Shown here piece after piece: positions 52,403-61,890 of a stretch of DNA of 64,000 nt (its first letter is position 1; every line of letters starts with the position of its first letter). The translations under genes were made by a program, and so were the position numbers. The notes under the pieces are model-generated. The model was not told the origin of the DNA and did no database searches. It saw nothing but the letters and a program-made list of their open reading frames with translations. The stretch is from positions 3,168,061 to 3,232,060 of the forward strand of contig NZ_SGXL01000001.1 of the NCBI RefSeq assembly GCF_004216955.1, written 5' to 3'. The DNA comes from Fictibacillus sp. BK138 (GTDB taxonomy: Bacteria; Bacillota; Bacilli; Bacillales; Fictibacillaceae).

Positions 52403-53893
52403 GTGAGATCATCGGATACAGCTAAAATTGAAATTTCTATTTATAAAAACCTTCAAGAGAATGAAGAGTATATTCGCAGCCTCTATAAAAACTGTGATGA
52501 TATTAAAATTCGAAATTTCCAATTCGGAAGAAACTATAAACAAGAAGCTCTTGTTGTACACTGTGATTCTCTCATTCAGGAAGAAAAATCAAATTTGCTT
52601 CACACCATCATCAAAGATATGCCAGACTTTGAAGCAGCACTCTCCCTTTCGATTACTGTAGAGCAAATTAAGAACTTTTTTGAAAACAAAGGGGTTTCTT
52701 CAAGACCTGTCATGCTGTTAAAGAACTACAATGAATTAAACGCAAATATCGTGAATGGGCATATTGTTCTGCTCTTTGATAAGTGGAACCAGGCTTTAAG
52801 CATCGATGCTTCCTCTGTGGAAAAAAGAAGCGTAGCAGAACCGCAAAATGAAGTTGTCGTTGTAGGTCCTCGAGAAGGAACTATTGAAAACCTGCAAAAA
52901 AACTTAGGGTTGATCCGCTCCAGATTAAAAACCCCAGACTTAAAATTTTGTTTTAAACAAACAGAAAACAAGTCAAATACAAAATTTGTTTATGGCTATT
53001 TGGATGGCACAGTAAATGTTCAAATGCTTGAGGAATTTGAACGGCGTATTAACAAGATAAATAAAGAAGAAATCCTTGAAACATCCTATATCGCTGAATT
53101 AATTGAAGAATCGACGATTACTCCATTTCCACAATACCGTTTCACGGAAAGACCAGACATTGCTGCTGCATGTTTGTTGGAGGGCAAGATAATAATCCTT
53201 ATGGAAGGCACCGGAACCATTGTGATTTGTCCTGGTCTTTTTAATGAATTCTTCCAATCAGCATCAGATTATTACCAAAGATCTATTTTTTCGTCTACTA
53301 TCCGTCTAGTAAGATTTGTAGGTTTTGTCCTTAGTTTAGCATTGCCCAGTATCTATATTGCTTTAACTACTTTTCATCAAGAGTTAATTCCAACTGTTCT
53401 CCTTATTGCTTTACTGGACACTCGGGAAGGAATCCCTTTTCCTGCGCTCGTAGAGGCATTAATTATGCTCTTTTTTTTCGAACTCTTGCAAGAAGCTGGG
53501 ATCCGTCTCCCAAAACCGATCGGTTCAACCGTAAGTATTGTTGGTGCCTTAATTATTGGTGAAGCCTCCATTAATGCAGGTCTTGCCTCACCGATCATGA
53601 TCGTTGTCATCGGACTTACCGGGATCGCTTCATTCTCAATCCCTTATTACGATTTCGGATTTGCAGCACGATTGTTGCGTATACCATTAATGTTTCTTGC
53701 TGCGATCATGGGAGGGTTTGGTCTTTTCCTTGGGTTTATCCTAATCTTCCTTCACCTGTCAAAATTACGAGTATTAACAGAGCCATACCTTGGGACTTTC
53801 ACTTTAAACAGCACGTCGCTATTAAAAGATGGATTCTTCCGGGTATCTTTGAAGAAATTACTTCGGAATCGTAACACCGGAAAAGAATTTTAA
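52403..53893 (+). CDS. Spore germinant receptor A subunit (GerA family)
   Basis: A protein of 496 aa. Two soluble N-terminal subdomains (about residues 1-270, with RPDIAAACLLEGKIIILMEGT-type ending split around RPDIAAACLL) precede five membrane helices; GLTGIASFSIPYYDFGFAAR is the family block. It is the inner-membrane A subunit that senses germinants with B and C. GTG 52403 is the start. It is the first gene of the A-C-D-B operon. Confidence 0.92.
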   Translation: MRSSDTAKIEISIYKNLQENEEYIRSLYKNCDDIKIRNFQFGRNYKQEALVVHCDSLIQEEKSNLLHTIIKDMPDFEAALSLSITVEQIKNFFENKGVSSRPVMLLKNYNELNANIVNGHIVLLFDKWNQALSIDASSVEKRSVAEPQNEVVVVGPREGTIENLQKNLGLIRSRLKTPDLKFCFKQTENKSNTKFVYGYLDGTVNVQMLEEFERRINKINKEEILETSYIAELIEESTITPFPQYRFTERPDIAAACLLEGKIIILMEGTGTIVICPGLFNEFFQSASDYYQRSIFSSTIRLVRFVGFVLSLALPSIYIALTTFHQELIPTVLLIALLDTREGIPFPALVEALIMLFFFELLQEAGIRLPKPIGSTVSIVGALIIGEASINAGLASPIMIVVIGLTGIASFSIPYYDFGFAARLLRIPLMFLAAIMGGFGLFLGFILIFLHLSKLRVLTEPYLGTFTLNSTSLLKDGFFRVSLKKLLRNRNTGKEF

Positions 53894-53917
53894 TTGATCA
53901 TAGGAGGTTGAAGCTGC

Positions 53918-55063
53918 ATGAAAAAGTTCATAAAATTCATACTTGCCTCTTCCCTCCTTTTTTTATCTGGATGCTGGGACCATTCAGAATTAACGGAGTA
54001 TTTGTTTGTTCAGTCCATCGCTATTGATCAGAATAAAGATGGAACAATAAGACTAACCACTCAATTTTATAAACCTGCTCCTAAAATCGGTTCCGCCGGG
54101 AGCGGAGGCGGTGAATCTTTTTTCAGTTTGGAAACTGAAGCAAGAACGTTATTCGAAGCCATACGGGACGTTACCATCCATACGGGAAGAAAAGCAAATT
54201 GGGGACATGTACGATTCATTGTGATCAGTGAACGGATAGCCAAACAGCATAGTGTTGGTGAAGTGTTGGATTTCTTTTACCGTGATCATGAACCTAGACT
54301 GTTAACAGGTGTAGGTATTACAAAAGGAACTGCCGCTGATTATTTAAACGAAAAACCTCATGTTGAGAACACGGTGAGTGAACAGCTCAATGAAACTACA
54401 AAAACAGGGAGCAAATTCAGTGCAAAAACATACCCCGCAAATTTATTTACTTTAGGAAAGCAGCTTCACAATGAGGTGGATACCGCCTATGTACCTTTTC
54501 TAAAGAAAGAAAAAGAAATGGTGAACAGCATTTATGTCGATGGACTGACGATTCTTCAAAAAGGAAAAATAAAAACCATTATATCCAATAAAGATACCAA
54601 GGCTTTAATGCTCACTTTAAATGAGTTTCAGTTTGGCATCATTGAGGTAGAATGCAAAGGACAAAGACCGGAAGAAACCTTCGAGGTAATTGAGGCACAT
54701 ACAAAGACATCCCTCTCGATCAAAGGGGACGAGATTCATTATACGATCAAACCTAAAATTCAAGCGAGTATCGGAGAATTGGAATGTACTAATCTTAAAA
54801 CAGCCCCTCAGCTTGAGAAACTTAATGAAAGAATTGAAAATCAAATCAACAAGAACATTACAAAATTACTAAAGAAATCTCAAAAGAAGAATCTAGATGT
54901 AATAGGGTTAGGAAATGATATATATAAATCGGAGCCTCAATTATGGGCAAGGATTAAAAAGGAAAAAATACCGTATTTCCAAAGAACCGTTTTTCATGTT
55001 AAAGCAAACGTAAATGTAATTAACACCGGTACCGATATCAGTAAACCATTCCATCAAAAATAA
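53918..55063 (+). CDS. Germinant receptor lipoprotein, C subunit (Ger(x)C)
   Basis: A protein of 381 aa. A lipoprotein signal ends LSGC and is followed by WDHSELTE, the hallmark CWD/CWxxxE start of GerC proteins. Three-domain GerAC layout with SGGGESFFSLETEARTLFEA. SD aggagg; 24 bases after the A subunit gene. A dispersed repeat lies between this gene and the rest of the operon. Confidence 0.92.
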   Translation: MKKFIKFILASSLLFLSGCWDHSELTEYLFVQSIAIDQNKDGTIRLTTQFYKPAPKIGSAGSGGGESFFSLETEARTLFEAIRDVTIHTGRKANWGHVRFIVISERIAKQHSVGEVLDFFYRDHEPRLLTGVGITKGTAADYLNEKPHVENTVSEQLNETTKTGSKFSAKTYPANLFTLGKQLHNEVDTAYVPFLKKEKEMVNSIYVDGLTILQKGKIKTIISNKDTKALMLTLNEFQFGIIEVECKGQRPEETFEVIEAHTKTSLSIKGDEIHYTIKPKIQASIGELECTNLKTAPQLEKLNERIENQINKNITKLLKKSQKKNLDVIGLGNDIYKSEPQLWARIKKEKIPYFQRTVFHVKANVNVINTGTDISKPFHQK

Positions 55064-55123
55064 TGGCTCTCTTCTAAAAAATTGTTGGTTTAAATAATTT
55101 TAATCATTTCCTTCACTAACAAA

Positions 55124-55254
55124 GTTGATTGGAGTGGAAGGTTCGAGACTCCAGCGGGACGAGCGGTCAGGTGAGACCACTCAAAGGCGCAAAGCGGCGA
55201 AGGGGCTTACCGCACGCCCCGCGGAAAGCGAAGCAACCTGGAACGAAAATCAAC
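55124..55254 (+). repeat. Dispersed structured repeat, copy R5, inside the ger operon
   Basis: 131 bp with arms GTTGATTGG/AAAATCAAC. GCGGG (55154) pairs with CCCGC (55218). It lies 60 bases after gerC and 44 before the small D-type gene, same strand. The upstream flank CCTTCACTAACAA matches R1 and the downstream flank AACAACAAAGTTTACGAAAA matches R4. Confidence 0.9.
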
Positions 55255-55298
55255 TACATTCAAGAACAACAAAGTTTACGAAAAACGAGGAAACCCCC

Positions 55299-55526
55299 AT
55301 GACAGAAAAAATTATTATTTTATTCATAATTGCCTTTCTATACTTTGATTTCAAGGCGATTAAAAAAGAAAAAAAATTAAAAAGAATCTATTTAGTCCTT
55401 TCAGTTCCAGCCGTTTATTTGGGCTACTCTTTTGTATTCGGCAAGAACTTACCCAATTTGGATGAACTCTTTTATTTCCTCTTTGGACCAATAGCAGAAA
55501 CCGTAATTTCATGGCTAAAAGTATAA
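55299..55526 (+). CDS. Small germinant-receptor D-type subunit
   Basis: A protein of 75 aa with two membrane helices (about residues 3-19 and 29-50) joined by a lysine-rich turn (KAIKKEKKLKR). ATG 55299 has SD gagg at 8 nt; an earlier in-frame start lies inside the repeat and is rejected. Two-helix D proteins are known from some ger operons, where they tune receptor output; placement between C and B fits. Confidence 0.72.
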   Translation: MTEKIIILFIIAFLYFDFKAIKKEKKLKRIYLVLSVPAVYLGYSFVFGKNLPNLDELFYFLFGPIAETVISWLKV

Positions 55527-55544
55527 TAACAAGGAGCAAATTCT

Positions 55545-56645
55545 ATGCATGAAGGTAAGATTAGTTACTGGCAGATGGCTGTTTTGTTTCAAGTTTATAT
55601 GACAGGATCGGCCCTTATTAACATTCAAGGGCCGCTTCTGGCAGCTGCACAAAATGCCGCATGGATCTCTCTCCTCTTGGCTAACCTAATCGGTTTTATC
55701 ATTTTATATCTCGTGCTCAATCTGCATAATCAATTTCCGAATGAATGCTATGTGAACCAGGTCCGGATCACACTCGGAAACATATGGGCATATGTATTTA
55801 TTTTGCCGCTTATTTTAGTAATCTTATATATAACATCCAATATTGTGTATGGAATGGGACAATACTTTACAACTTCCATGATGAGAGAAACTCCTCTCTT
55901 CATCTTTCATCTGCTTATTCTATTAACGGCGGGACTGACAGCTAAAGCAGGAATAGAAGTAATGGCTCGTATGTTTCATCTCTTGATGTACATATTGCTT
56001 TTCATTGTAGTAATTATGCTTATCTTGCCGTTTAACGTATATGATTTTAGTAACTTACTGCCCTTTGCGCCTTTAGGATTTAAACCAATCCTAAACGGTA
56101 TGTACATAGGTTTCGGGTTCCCTTACATGGATATCCTCTTCTTTGCGATGATTTTATATCTTGTGAAGCCGAAACAAGGACAGACCATTAATAAGTGGCT
56201 TTATCTAGGTTTATTTATAAACGGGATCATTTTATCTTTGACCATCATTTGTTCGATACTCAGTCTCGGATCGCTTGTGTTTCTAAAAAAATTCCCTTTG
56301 CATGTACTCGCACAATTAATCAGTATTGGTGAGATTATTGAAAGAATTGAAGCGATATTTGGCATAGCTTTAATCCTCGGCTCATTTATGAAGATAGCAC
56401 TGCTTCTATTCATTCTGGATCAGGCATTATCAACACTTCTAAAAGTAAAGCATTTGAATTTTATTTATATCATAGCGAGTATTGTTTTATTTCTCTCTCT
56501 AACGATGTATAAAAATGAAATTGAACTTGGAGAATCAGGTTCTGTGATGCAGACTGCCGTAACCTTTTTCTTTGGCTTCCTTCCCTTGTTATTAGTTGTG
56601 GTTATATCCAAAGTGAAGAAAAGAAACAGGAAACAGATGGCTTGA
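55545..56645 (+). CDS. Spore germinant receptor B subunit (GerB family)
   Basis: A protein of 366 aa with ten membrane helices, of the amino acid-polyamine-organocation type. Starts KISYWQMAVLFQVYMTGSAL; FRDYD-like region NVYDFSNLLPFAPLGFKPIL is typical of GerB. It binds the germinant within the A-B-C complex. 18 bases after the D gene; its stop abuts the lysR stop on the other strand with no gap. Confidence 0.92.
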   Translation: MHEGKISYWQMAVLFQVYMTGSALINIQGPLLAAAQNAAWISLLLANLIGFIILYLVLNLHNQFPNECYVNQVRITLGNIWAYVFILPLILVILYITSNIVYGMGQYFTTSMMRETPLFIFHLLILLTAGLTAKAGIEVMARMFHLLMYILLFIVVIMLILPFNVYDFSNLLPFAPLGFKPILNGMYIGFGFPYMDILFFAMILYLVKPKQGQTINKWLYLGLFINGIILSLTIICSILSLGSLVFLKKFPLHVLAQLISIGEIIERIEAIFGIALILGSFMKIALLLFILDQALSTLLKVKHLNFIYIIASIVLFLSLTMYKNEIELGESGSVMQTAVTFFFGFLPLLLVVVISKVKKRNRKQMA

Positions 56646-57560
56646 TCAGAATGTAAACGACTTCAACTCACAGGATTTCTCACTTTCTATTTGATCACTA
56701 AATACGTTAATAAAAGTCCTTAACGAAGAGGAAATCTCCTTTTCCTTTTTCAACTGTACCAAAGCACTCTCCCTATATAGTTTAGGAAATGCCTTCACAG
56801 ACAATGAAACAAGAGTGCCTTGGTCAATGTCTTTAGCGACCATTGTTTCTGTCAACAGAGCGACTCCCATCCCGCTCTTCAGCAGATCATAAGCGGTTTG
56901 CGGAGGCACTTCAAAATCATTCCTGCCTGTGAGCATTTCTCTTTGTACTCTTTTTGCATCAACACTCCAGTCTACTAACAAATAAGGGTTTGCCCTATCA
57001 TCTATATCATTTAGCTCAATTTCATCTTTTTGTGCCAAAGGATGATCAGGATGGGTGACTAAGAGTAATGGTTCTCTAATATGCAATAAACTCCTCAACT
57101 CAGTATTAAAGAAAGGATATGTCATGACACACAGCTTTACATAGCCCTCGTACAGCATTTCCAGCAATTCCTGATTATGACCTGTATGTACAACAATTCC
57201 TATGTGAGGATGCGTTTTATACAATGTAGCCAGTGTTGATGAGAAGTAATGATCAGCAAGTGTCGGCAATGTGCCGATCGCTATTTTCCCGCCTCTCCCC
57301 TCTTTCGCAAGCTTTGCCTGATCCATCCCTTTATTTATTGTACCAATGGCTTGCTGCGCAAAAGGGAGAAATGTCCTTCCTAATTCCGACAACTCTAGTT
57401 TGTTCCCTCCCCGCTTGAAAAGTTCACCGCCGACTTCCTCTTCTAAGTTTTTGATACGTATACTGATTGTCGGCTGAGAAATATCCATCATTCTAGCCGC
57501 TTTACTAAAACTGCCGTGACGAACAACATGATCAAAAGCTAATAATTGGTTTGTATCCAC
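56646..57560 (-). CDS. LysR family transcriptional regulator
   Basis: A protein of 304 aa from GTG 57560 (SD aagggtga). N-terminal winged helix: LLAFDHVVRHGSFSKAARMM, then SQPTISIRIKNLEEEVGG. The effector domain is of the CysB/CynR type. An upstream ATG (57593) without an SD adds 11 residues. It diverges from the MFS gene at 57673, its most likely target. Confidence 0.85.
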   Translation of the reverse strand: MDTNQLLAFDHVVRHGSFSKAARMMDISQPTISIRIKNLEEEVGGELFKRGGNKLELSELGRTFLPFAQQAIGTINKGMDQAKLAKEGRGGKIAIGTLPTLADHYFSSTLATLYKTHPHIGIVVHTGHNQELLEMLYEGYVKLCVMTYPFFNTELRSLLHIREPLLLVTHPDHPLAQKDEIELNDIDDRANPYLLVDWSVDAKRVQREMLTGRNDFEVPPQTAYDLLKSGMGVALLTETMVAKDIDQGTLVSLSVKAFPKLYRESALVQLKKEKEISSSLRTFINVFSDQIESEKSCELKSFTF

Positions 57561-57672
57561 ATAATCACCCTTATTAATTTTTTTAATAATCATTATAACT
57601 CATATTATATTGTTTAATAATCTTTGTTACCTTACACTTTTTCTAAACTTACGAATAGAAAGGGTGTTCAAG

Positions 57673-58902
57673 ATGGGTTTTCAAAGAGTCTTTAAGAATC
57701 CTAACTTAGTTATTTTATGGCTGAGCCAATTGTTTTCCGCTATCGGTGATCATTTGTATGTAGTTGCTATAACGTGGATCGCAATAAAAGAATTAGGTGC
57801 ATCAGCTGCATATGTAATTGGAGCTGGAACTTTCTCCACTTTGTTTTTTGGTATTTTAGGCGGCATTTACGCCGACCGATGGAACCGTCATAAAACAATG
57901 ATAATAACGGATATCCTGCGTGCATTATTTGTCGGTCTGCTTCCTCTCATTGAGTGGTACTCCACACTTAACGTTTGGCATCTTGTAATAATCAGTGTCA
58001 TTGTATCTGGTTTGGGCACCTTCTTTAACCCTTCTCTTCAGGCAAGCCTGCCATCTTTATGCAAGGATTCAGAACTTCTTCAGCAGACAAATGCCTTAAT
58101 GGATACGACACATAGACTCGCGAGGATATTCGGCCCAGGTTTAACAGGAGCCTTCCTTGCGTTCATGCCTTTGCCTCACTTTTTCACGTTAGATGCTGTT
58201 ACCTTTATCCTTTCAGCCATCGCTCTCGTTTTCATTAGAAAAGCATTTATTCAAATGAATGATATGAATGAAATGAAACATGTACAAAAATCCCCTGTGA
58301 TTGATTTTAAAATAGCTATTTCACTATTAAAAAATCATAAAGTCCTTCTGTGGGCATTAATAAGTCTTGGAATGGTGAATTTATGCTGGGGGACTGTCTA
58401 TATGGTAGGTGTTCCTCTTTTTACTGAGCAGGTTTTAAAAGAAAGTGCAGGAGCATTCGGTCTTATTGGGGGAGCATATGGAATCGGAAATTTGTTGAGT
58501 CTCTTTGCAGTCGGCACATTGAAAAGAAGCATTTTATTCATGTATGCCGGTCACGTTATTTTAGGTGCAGGTTTTATTGTGATTGCTTCAGCGGATTCCC
58601 TTACGGTTGCATTAATTGGAGCGGTAATTGCTGCGTTTGGCAGTCCAATGGGTGACATTATCATGTTAACAATGATTCAAACTGATTTCCCTGAAACTCA
58701 TATCGGCAAAATTTATAGCTTTCGTGCGCTAATCGGAGGGCTAGGTCTCGCCATGGGTACTTTTATTGCAAGCTTTACCTATCAATTAGTCTCTATCCCT
58801 TCCATTATGATTATTTTTTCAATGGTGATTATCGCAGTCGGAGCTATCGGAATCTTCCGTATTCGCATGATATCTTCCTATCGCATAAAGAACGCTTCCT
58901 GA
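57673..58902 (+). CDS. MFS transporter (EntS/MFS_3 type)
   Basis: A protein of 409 aa with about 11-12 membrane helices. FGILGGIYADRWNRHKTMI is the MFS loop; the arrangement with DTTHRLARIFGPGLTGAF in helix 5 is that of EntS-like exporters. Substrate unknown. ATG 57673 follows aaaggg. It is divergent from the LysR gene. Confidence 0.8.
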   Translation: MGFQRVFKNPNLVILWLSQLFSAIGDHLYVVAITWIAIKELGASAAYVIGAGTFSTLFFGILGGIYADRWNRHKTMIITDILRALFVGLLPLIEWYSTLNVWHLVIISVIVSGLGTFFNPSLQASLPSLCKDSELLQQTNALMDTTHRLARIFGPGLTGAFLAFMPLPHFFTLDAVTFILSAIALVFIRKAFIQMNDMNEMKHVQKSPVIDFKIAISLLKNHKVLLWALISLGMVNLCWGTVYMVGVPLFTEQVLKESAGAFGLIGGAYGIGNLLSLFAVGTLKRSILFMYAGHVILGAGFIVIASADSLTVALIGAVIAAFGSPMGDIIMLTMIQTDFPETHIGKIYSFRALIGGLGLAMGTFIASFTYQLVSIPSIMIIFSMVIIAVGAIGIFRIRMISSYRIKNAS

Positions 58903-58956
58903 CATTTAATGTTAAACTAAATGAAGGTATACACAAACTTTTATGAGGTGGAAAAT

Positions 58957-59982
58957 ATGCTAAAGCTTGATGGGTTATCCCAAAGATTTGAGAACTTTTC
59001 AAAACTTGAATGCTCTGCATCAAGTGAGTTGTATGAATTCTTGTCTTTAAAAACAGCAAATGACAATGATCTGCTTCAGCTAAGTACATATGCCCGCGAA
59101 GGACAGCCTGCTCCAAACCTCTTATTTGGAGCTGTTCATTATCTTTTGTTGACCGGAACACAGCATGAACTTAAGGATTTTTTCCCTAGCCTGACAGAAC
59201 AACCTAAAAAGGCTGCAGATTCCTATGATGCGTTTAAACATTTCTGTTTGAAGTACCGTGATGAAATTATCTCTCTGCTTCAAATAAAGCTTGTACAAAC
59301 CAATGAAGTAAGGAGATGCGGGTACCTTTATCCATGTTTTTCGTACCTTTATGCTAGCACAGAAAAACCATTAGCATTAATTGAAATTGGTACGAGTGCC
59401 GGTTTACAGCTTTTTTGGGACCATTACCGCTATTCCTATAATACGGGTAAAGTCTATGGAAACTTGGAATCTAATGTATTAATAACGTCAGAATACAAAG
59501 AGGAAATAACTCCTCTCTTTTTACCAGATTGTCCCCCTGTTTCCTATCGTTTTGGCCTTGATTTACATATAAATGATGTGACAGATCCAGAAGATAAACA
59601 ATGGCTTGAAGCTTTAATCTGGCCAGAACATCATGAACGAAGAGAGCTATTCAACAATGCAGCAGCCTGCGTAAATAAAAAAGATGCAGTCTTTATCGAA
59701 GGTGATGGCGTATCAATGCTTCCTGAAATAATTAAACAAATTCCAGACAGCTCAATGGTCTGCGTTTTCCATACACATGTGGCTAATCAAATTCCTGATA
59801 CACTTAAAAACCAGCTTCAGGAAACCATACGAAACATCGGACAGACACGTGATATCGCCCATATCTACAATAATATGTGGGACCGTGATCTGCACATCGA
59901 TTCCTACGTGAATAGTATAGAAAAAACTGAAATTGCTGCTGAGACGGATGGTCACGGACGATGGTTTACTTGGAAGATATAA
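58957..59982 (+). CDS. DUF2332 family protein
   Basis: A protein of 341 aa, soluble. ALIEIGTSAGLQLFWDHYRY resembles the SAM-binding glycine motif of methyltransferases, and TDGHGRWFTW closes the protein, as in DUF2332. Function unknown; a methyltransferase-like fold is an inference from this motif. ATG 58957 with SD gaggtgg is chosen over an upstream in-frame start. Confidence 0.78.
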   Translation: MLKLDGLSQRFENFSKLECSASSELYEFLSLKTANDNDLLQLSTYAREGQPAPNLLFGAVHYLLLTGTQHELKDFFPSLTEQPKKAADSYDAFKHFCLKYRDEIISLLQIKLVQTNEVRRCGYLYPCFSYLYASTEKPLALIEIGTSAGLQLFWDHYRYSYNTGKVYGNLESNVLITSEYKEEITPLFLPDCPPVSYRFGLDLHINDVTDPEDKQWLEALIWPEHHERRELFNNAAACVNKKDAVFIEGDGVSMLPEIIKQIPDSSMVCVFHTHVANQIPDTLKNQLQETIRNIGQTRDIAHIYNNMWDRDLHIDSYVNSIEKTEIAAETDGHGRWFTWKI

Positions 59983-60011
59983 CTTAAATTAAACAACTGT
60001 TTAAAAATCTA

Positions 60012-60047
60012 AATTGGCAGCCTCTTTTAGAGACTGCCTTTTGTGTT
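60012..60047. terminator. Bidirectional terminator
   Basis: GGCAGCCTCT pairs with AGAGACTGCC; serves the DUF2332 gene and the converging MFS gene. Confidence 0.85.
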
Positions 60048-61251
60048 ACTTATTCTTTTTTTCAAGCTGACCGCTCCATGCTGTTAGAAGCACTGCACCA
60101 AATACCATTACTCCACCAATCCATGGGGTATGAATGATTCCTATCGAATCTACAATAACTCCTCCAACAAAAGCTCCTATTGCAATCCCTAGGTTAAATG
60201 CAGCGATATTAATGGCAGATGCCACATTAACAGCTGAAGGGACATATCTTTCCGCTAGTTTTACCACATACACCTGTAGACCAGGAACGTTCATGAAAGC
60301 CAGCAATCCTAAGAAGAATATCGTAGTTGTTCCAGCTATCTTATAAGGTGCAGTAAATGATAGGATCACAAGGACGATCGCCTGGACAACAAACATCCAG
60401 AACAAAGCTTTCACAGGATTTTTATCTGCAGCTTTCCCTCCAATGGTATTCCCGATCGCAACGGCTATTCCGTAACCTAATAGAATAAAACTCACTGCCT
60501 TTGGATCATACCCGGTTACATCTTCTAAAATCGGTGCTAAATAAGTGAAGGCGACAAATGTTCCGCCGTAACCGAGTGCTGTTATGGCAAAAGCAAGCAG
60601 CAAGCGTCTATTTTTAATGACTTTCACTTGATCCTTCAAACTTGAAGGCGGTGCTTCTTTTAGGTTCTTCGGTACTAAGATGGCACTTGCGATAATCGCT
60701 ACTATTCCTAGAAACGCTACTGCCCAAAACGTTGCCCTCCATCCAAACGTCTGCCCAATGAATGTGCCTAAAGGAACTCCTGTAACGGTTGCAACCGTTA
60801 ATCCCGTAAACATAAAGGCTATTGCACTGGCACGCTTATGTTCAGGCACTAAATCAGCGGCAATCGTTGCACCAATTGAAAAGAAAACGCCATGAGAGAA
60901 AGCTGTAATAAAACGGGCAACCAGCAGCAAACTAAAACTAGTTGAAAGAGCTGCAACGCTGTTCCCTGCTATAAAAACAATCATGAGCAGCATGAGCAAT
61001 GTTTTTCTATTCATTTTATTCGTTAAAGCTGTAAGAACAGGAGCTCCAAACGCAACGCCCATTGCATAGCCAGATATCAATAATCCCGCTAATGTGATGG
61101 ATATATTGAGATCACTCGCTAATGATGATAATAAACCTACTGGTACAAATTCTGTTGTTCCGATTCCAAACGCCGAAATCGCTAATGCTAATAATGCTGG
61201 AAAACCGCCTTTTGTTTTCGCGGAATCCACTTTTACTGCGGCTGTATTCAT
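60046..61251 (-). CDS. MFS transporter (DHA1, AraJ/YdhP type)
   Basis: A protein of 401 aa, 12 membrane helices. The start SAFGIGTTEFVPVGLLSSLA and the loop between helices 2 and 3 (LTNKMNRKTLL) are those of AraJ/PbuE/YdhP-type exporters. Divergent from an HxlR regulator with a repeated palindrome between them, a typical regulator-efflux pair. Confidence 0.85.
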   Translation of the reverse strand: MNTAAVKVDSAKTKGGFPALLALAISAFGIGTTEFVPVGLLSSLASDLNISITLAGLLISGYAMGVAFGAPVLTALTNKMNRKTLLMLLMIVFIAGNSVAALSTSFSLLLVARFITAFSHGVFFSIGATIAADLVPEHKRASAIAFMFTGLTVATVTGVPLGTFIGQTFGWRATFWAVAFLGIVAIIASAILVPKNLKEAPPSSLKDQVKVIKNRRLLLAFAITALGYGGTFVAFTYLAPILEDVTGYDPKAVSFILLGYGIAVAIGNTIGGKAADKNPVKALFWMFVVQAIVLVILSFTAPYKIAGTTTIFFLGLLAFMNVPGLQVYVVKLAERYVPSAVNVASAINIAAFNLGIAIGAFVGGVIVDSIGIIHTPWIGGVMVFGAVLLTAWSGQLEKKNK

Positions 61252-61334
61252 TTATATATCCCTCCACTAACTTTTGTTTAAGCCATGCTTTCTGGTCAAC
61301 TGAATGACTTGATGCTATTATGTTTCATATGCAA

Positions 61335-61378
61335 ACTTAAAGTAAGTACGCACTTTAAAGTAATGTAGGCACTAAAAA
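61335..61378. promoter_or_regulatory. Candidate HxlR operator (repeated palindromes)
   Basis: ACTTAAAGT (61335) and ACTTTAAAGT (61352) are palindromes 17 bases apart. They sit in a direct repeat, AAAGTAAGTACGCAC and AAAGTAATGTAGGCAC. It lies in the gap between the divergent MFS and HxlR genes. Confidence 0.6.
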
Positions 61379-61409
61379 GTAATAATTGAATGCTGGAGGC
61401 TTTTATCTC

Positions 61410-61772
61410 ATGAAAAAATATAATATTCCTGTCGAAGCTGCACTCGAAGTAATCGGCGGCAAGTGGAAGGTGGTAATCTTATGCCACCTTATAAAAGAAA
61501 AACGAAGAACCGGAGAATTAAAGAGATTGATGCCGGGTATTACACAAAAAATGCTGACACAACAGCTTCGTGAATTAGAAGAAGACGGAGTGATTCTGCG
61601 CGAAGTTTATAATCAAGTTCCCCCGCGTGTGGAATATTCATTAACAGAGTATGGCTGGTCATTAAAAGGCATCCTGGATGCTCTTTGTGCTTGGGGAGAA
61701 CAGCATATCGAGAAAACGTACCCTGACAAAGAAAATGTATTGGTCAAACCTGTAGAGGTTAAGCAAATATAA
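61410..61772 (+). CDS. HxlR family transcriptional regulator
   Basis: A protein of 120 aa. EAALEVIGGKWKVVILCHLI and the wing LREVYNQVPPRVEYSLTEYG are the HxlR/DUF24 signature. Cys25-like residue (ILCHLI) could make it redox- or quinone-responsive, as in YodB/HypR, but this is an inference. ATG 61410 with SD ggagg. It probably represses the divergent MFS gene. Confidence 0.87.
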   Translation: MKKYNIPVEAALEVIGGKWKVVILCHLIKEKRRTGELKRLMPGITQKMLTQQLRELEEDGVILREVYNQVPPRVEYSLTEYGWSLKGILDALCAWGEQHIEKTYPDKENVLVKPVEVKQI

Positions 61773-61781
61773 TAAGATGAA

Positions 61782-61814
61782 CGGCAGCCTTAAGGGCTGC
61801 CGTTTAGTTTTATT
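61782..61814 (+). terminator. Terminator of the HxlR gene
   Basis: AACGGCAGCC pairs with GGCTGCCGTT, then AGTTTT. Confidence 0.85.
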
Positions 61815-61890
61815 TACAAATTAATATTTTACAAAAGCATGAAATACATTATTAAAACAAAATTCAGAACGAGATACAGGGGGAGAACCT

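Noticed and set aside
55125-55298. N-terminal extension of the ger D-type protein into repeat R5
   Set aside because: The extension is repeat-derived (arginine-rich frame typical of these repeats). ATG 55299 has its own SD and gives a two-helix protein of the expected size.
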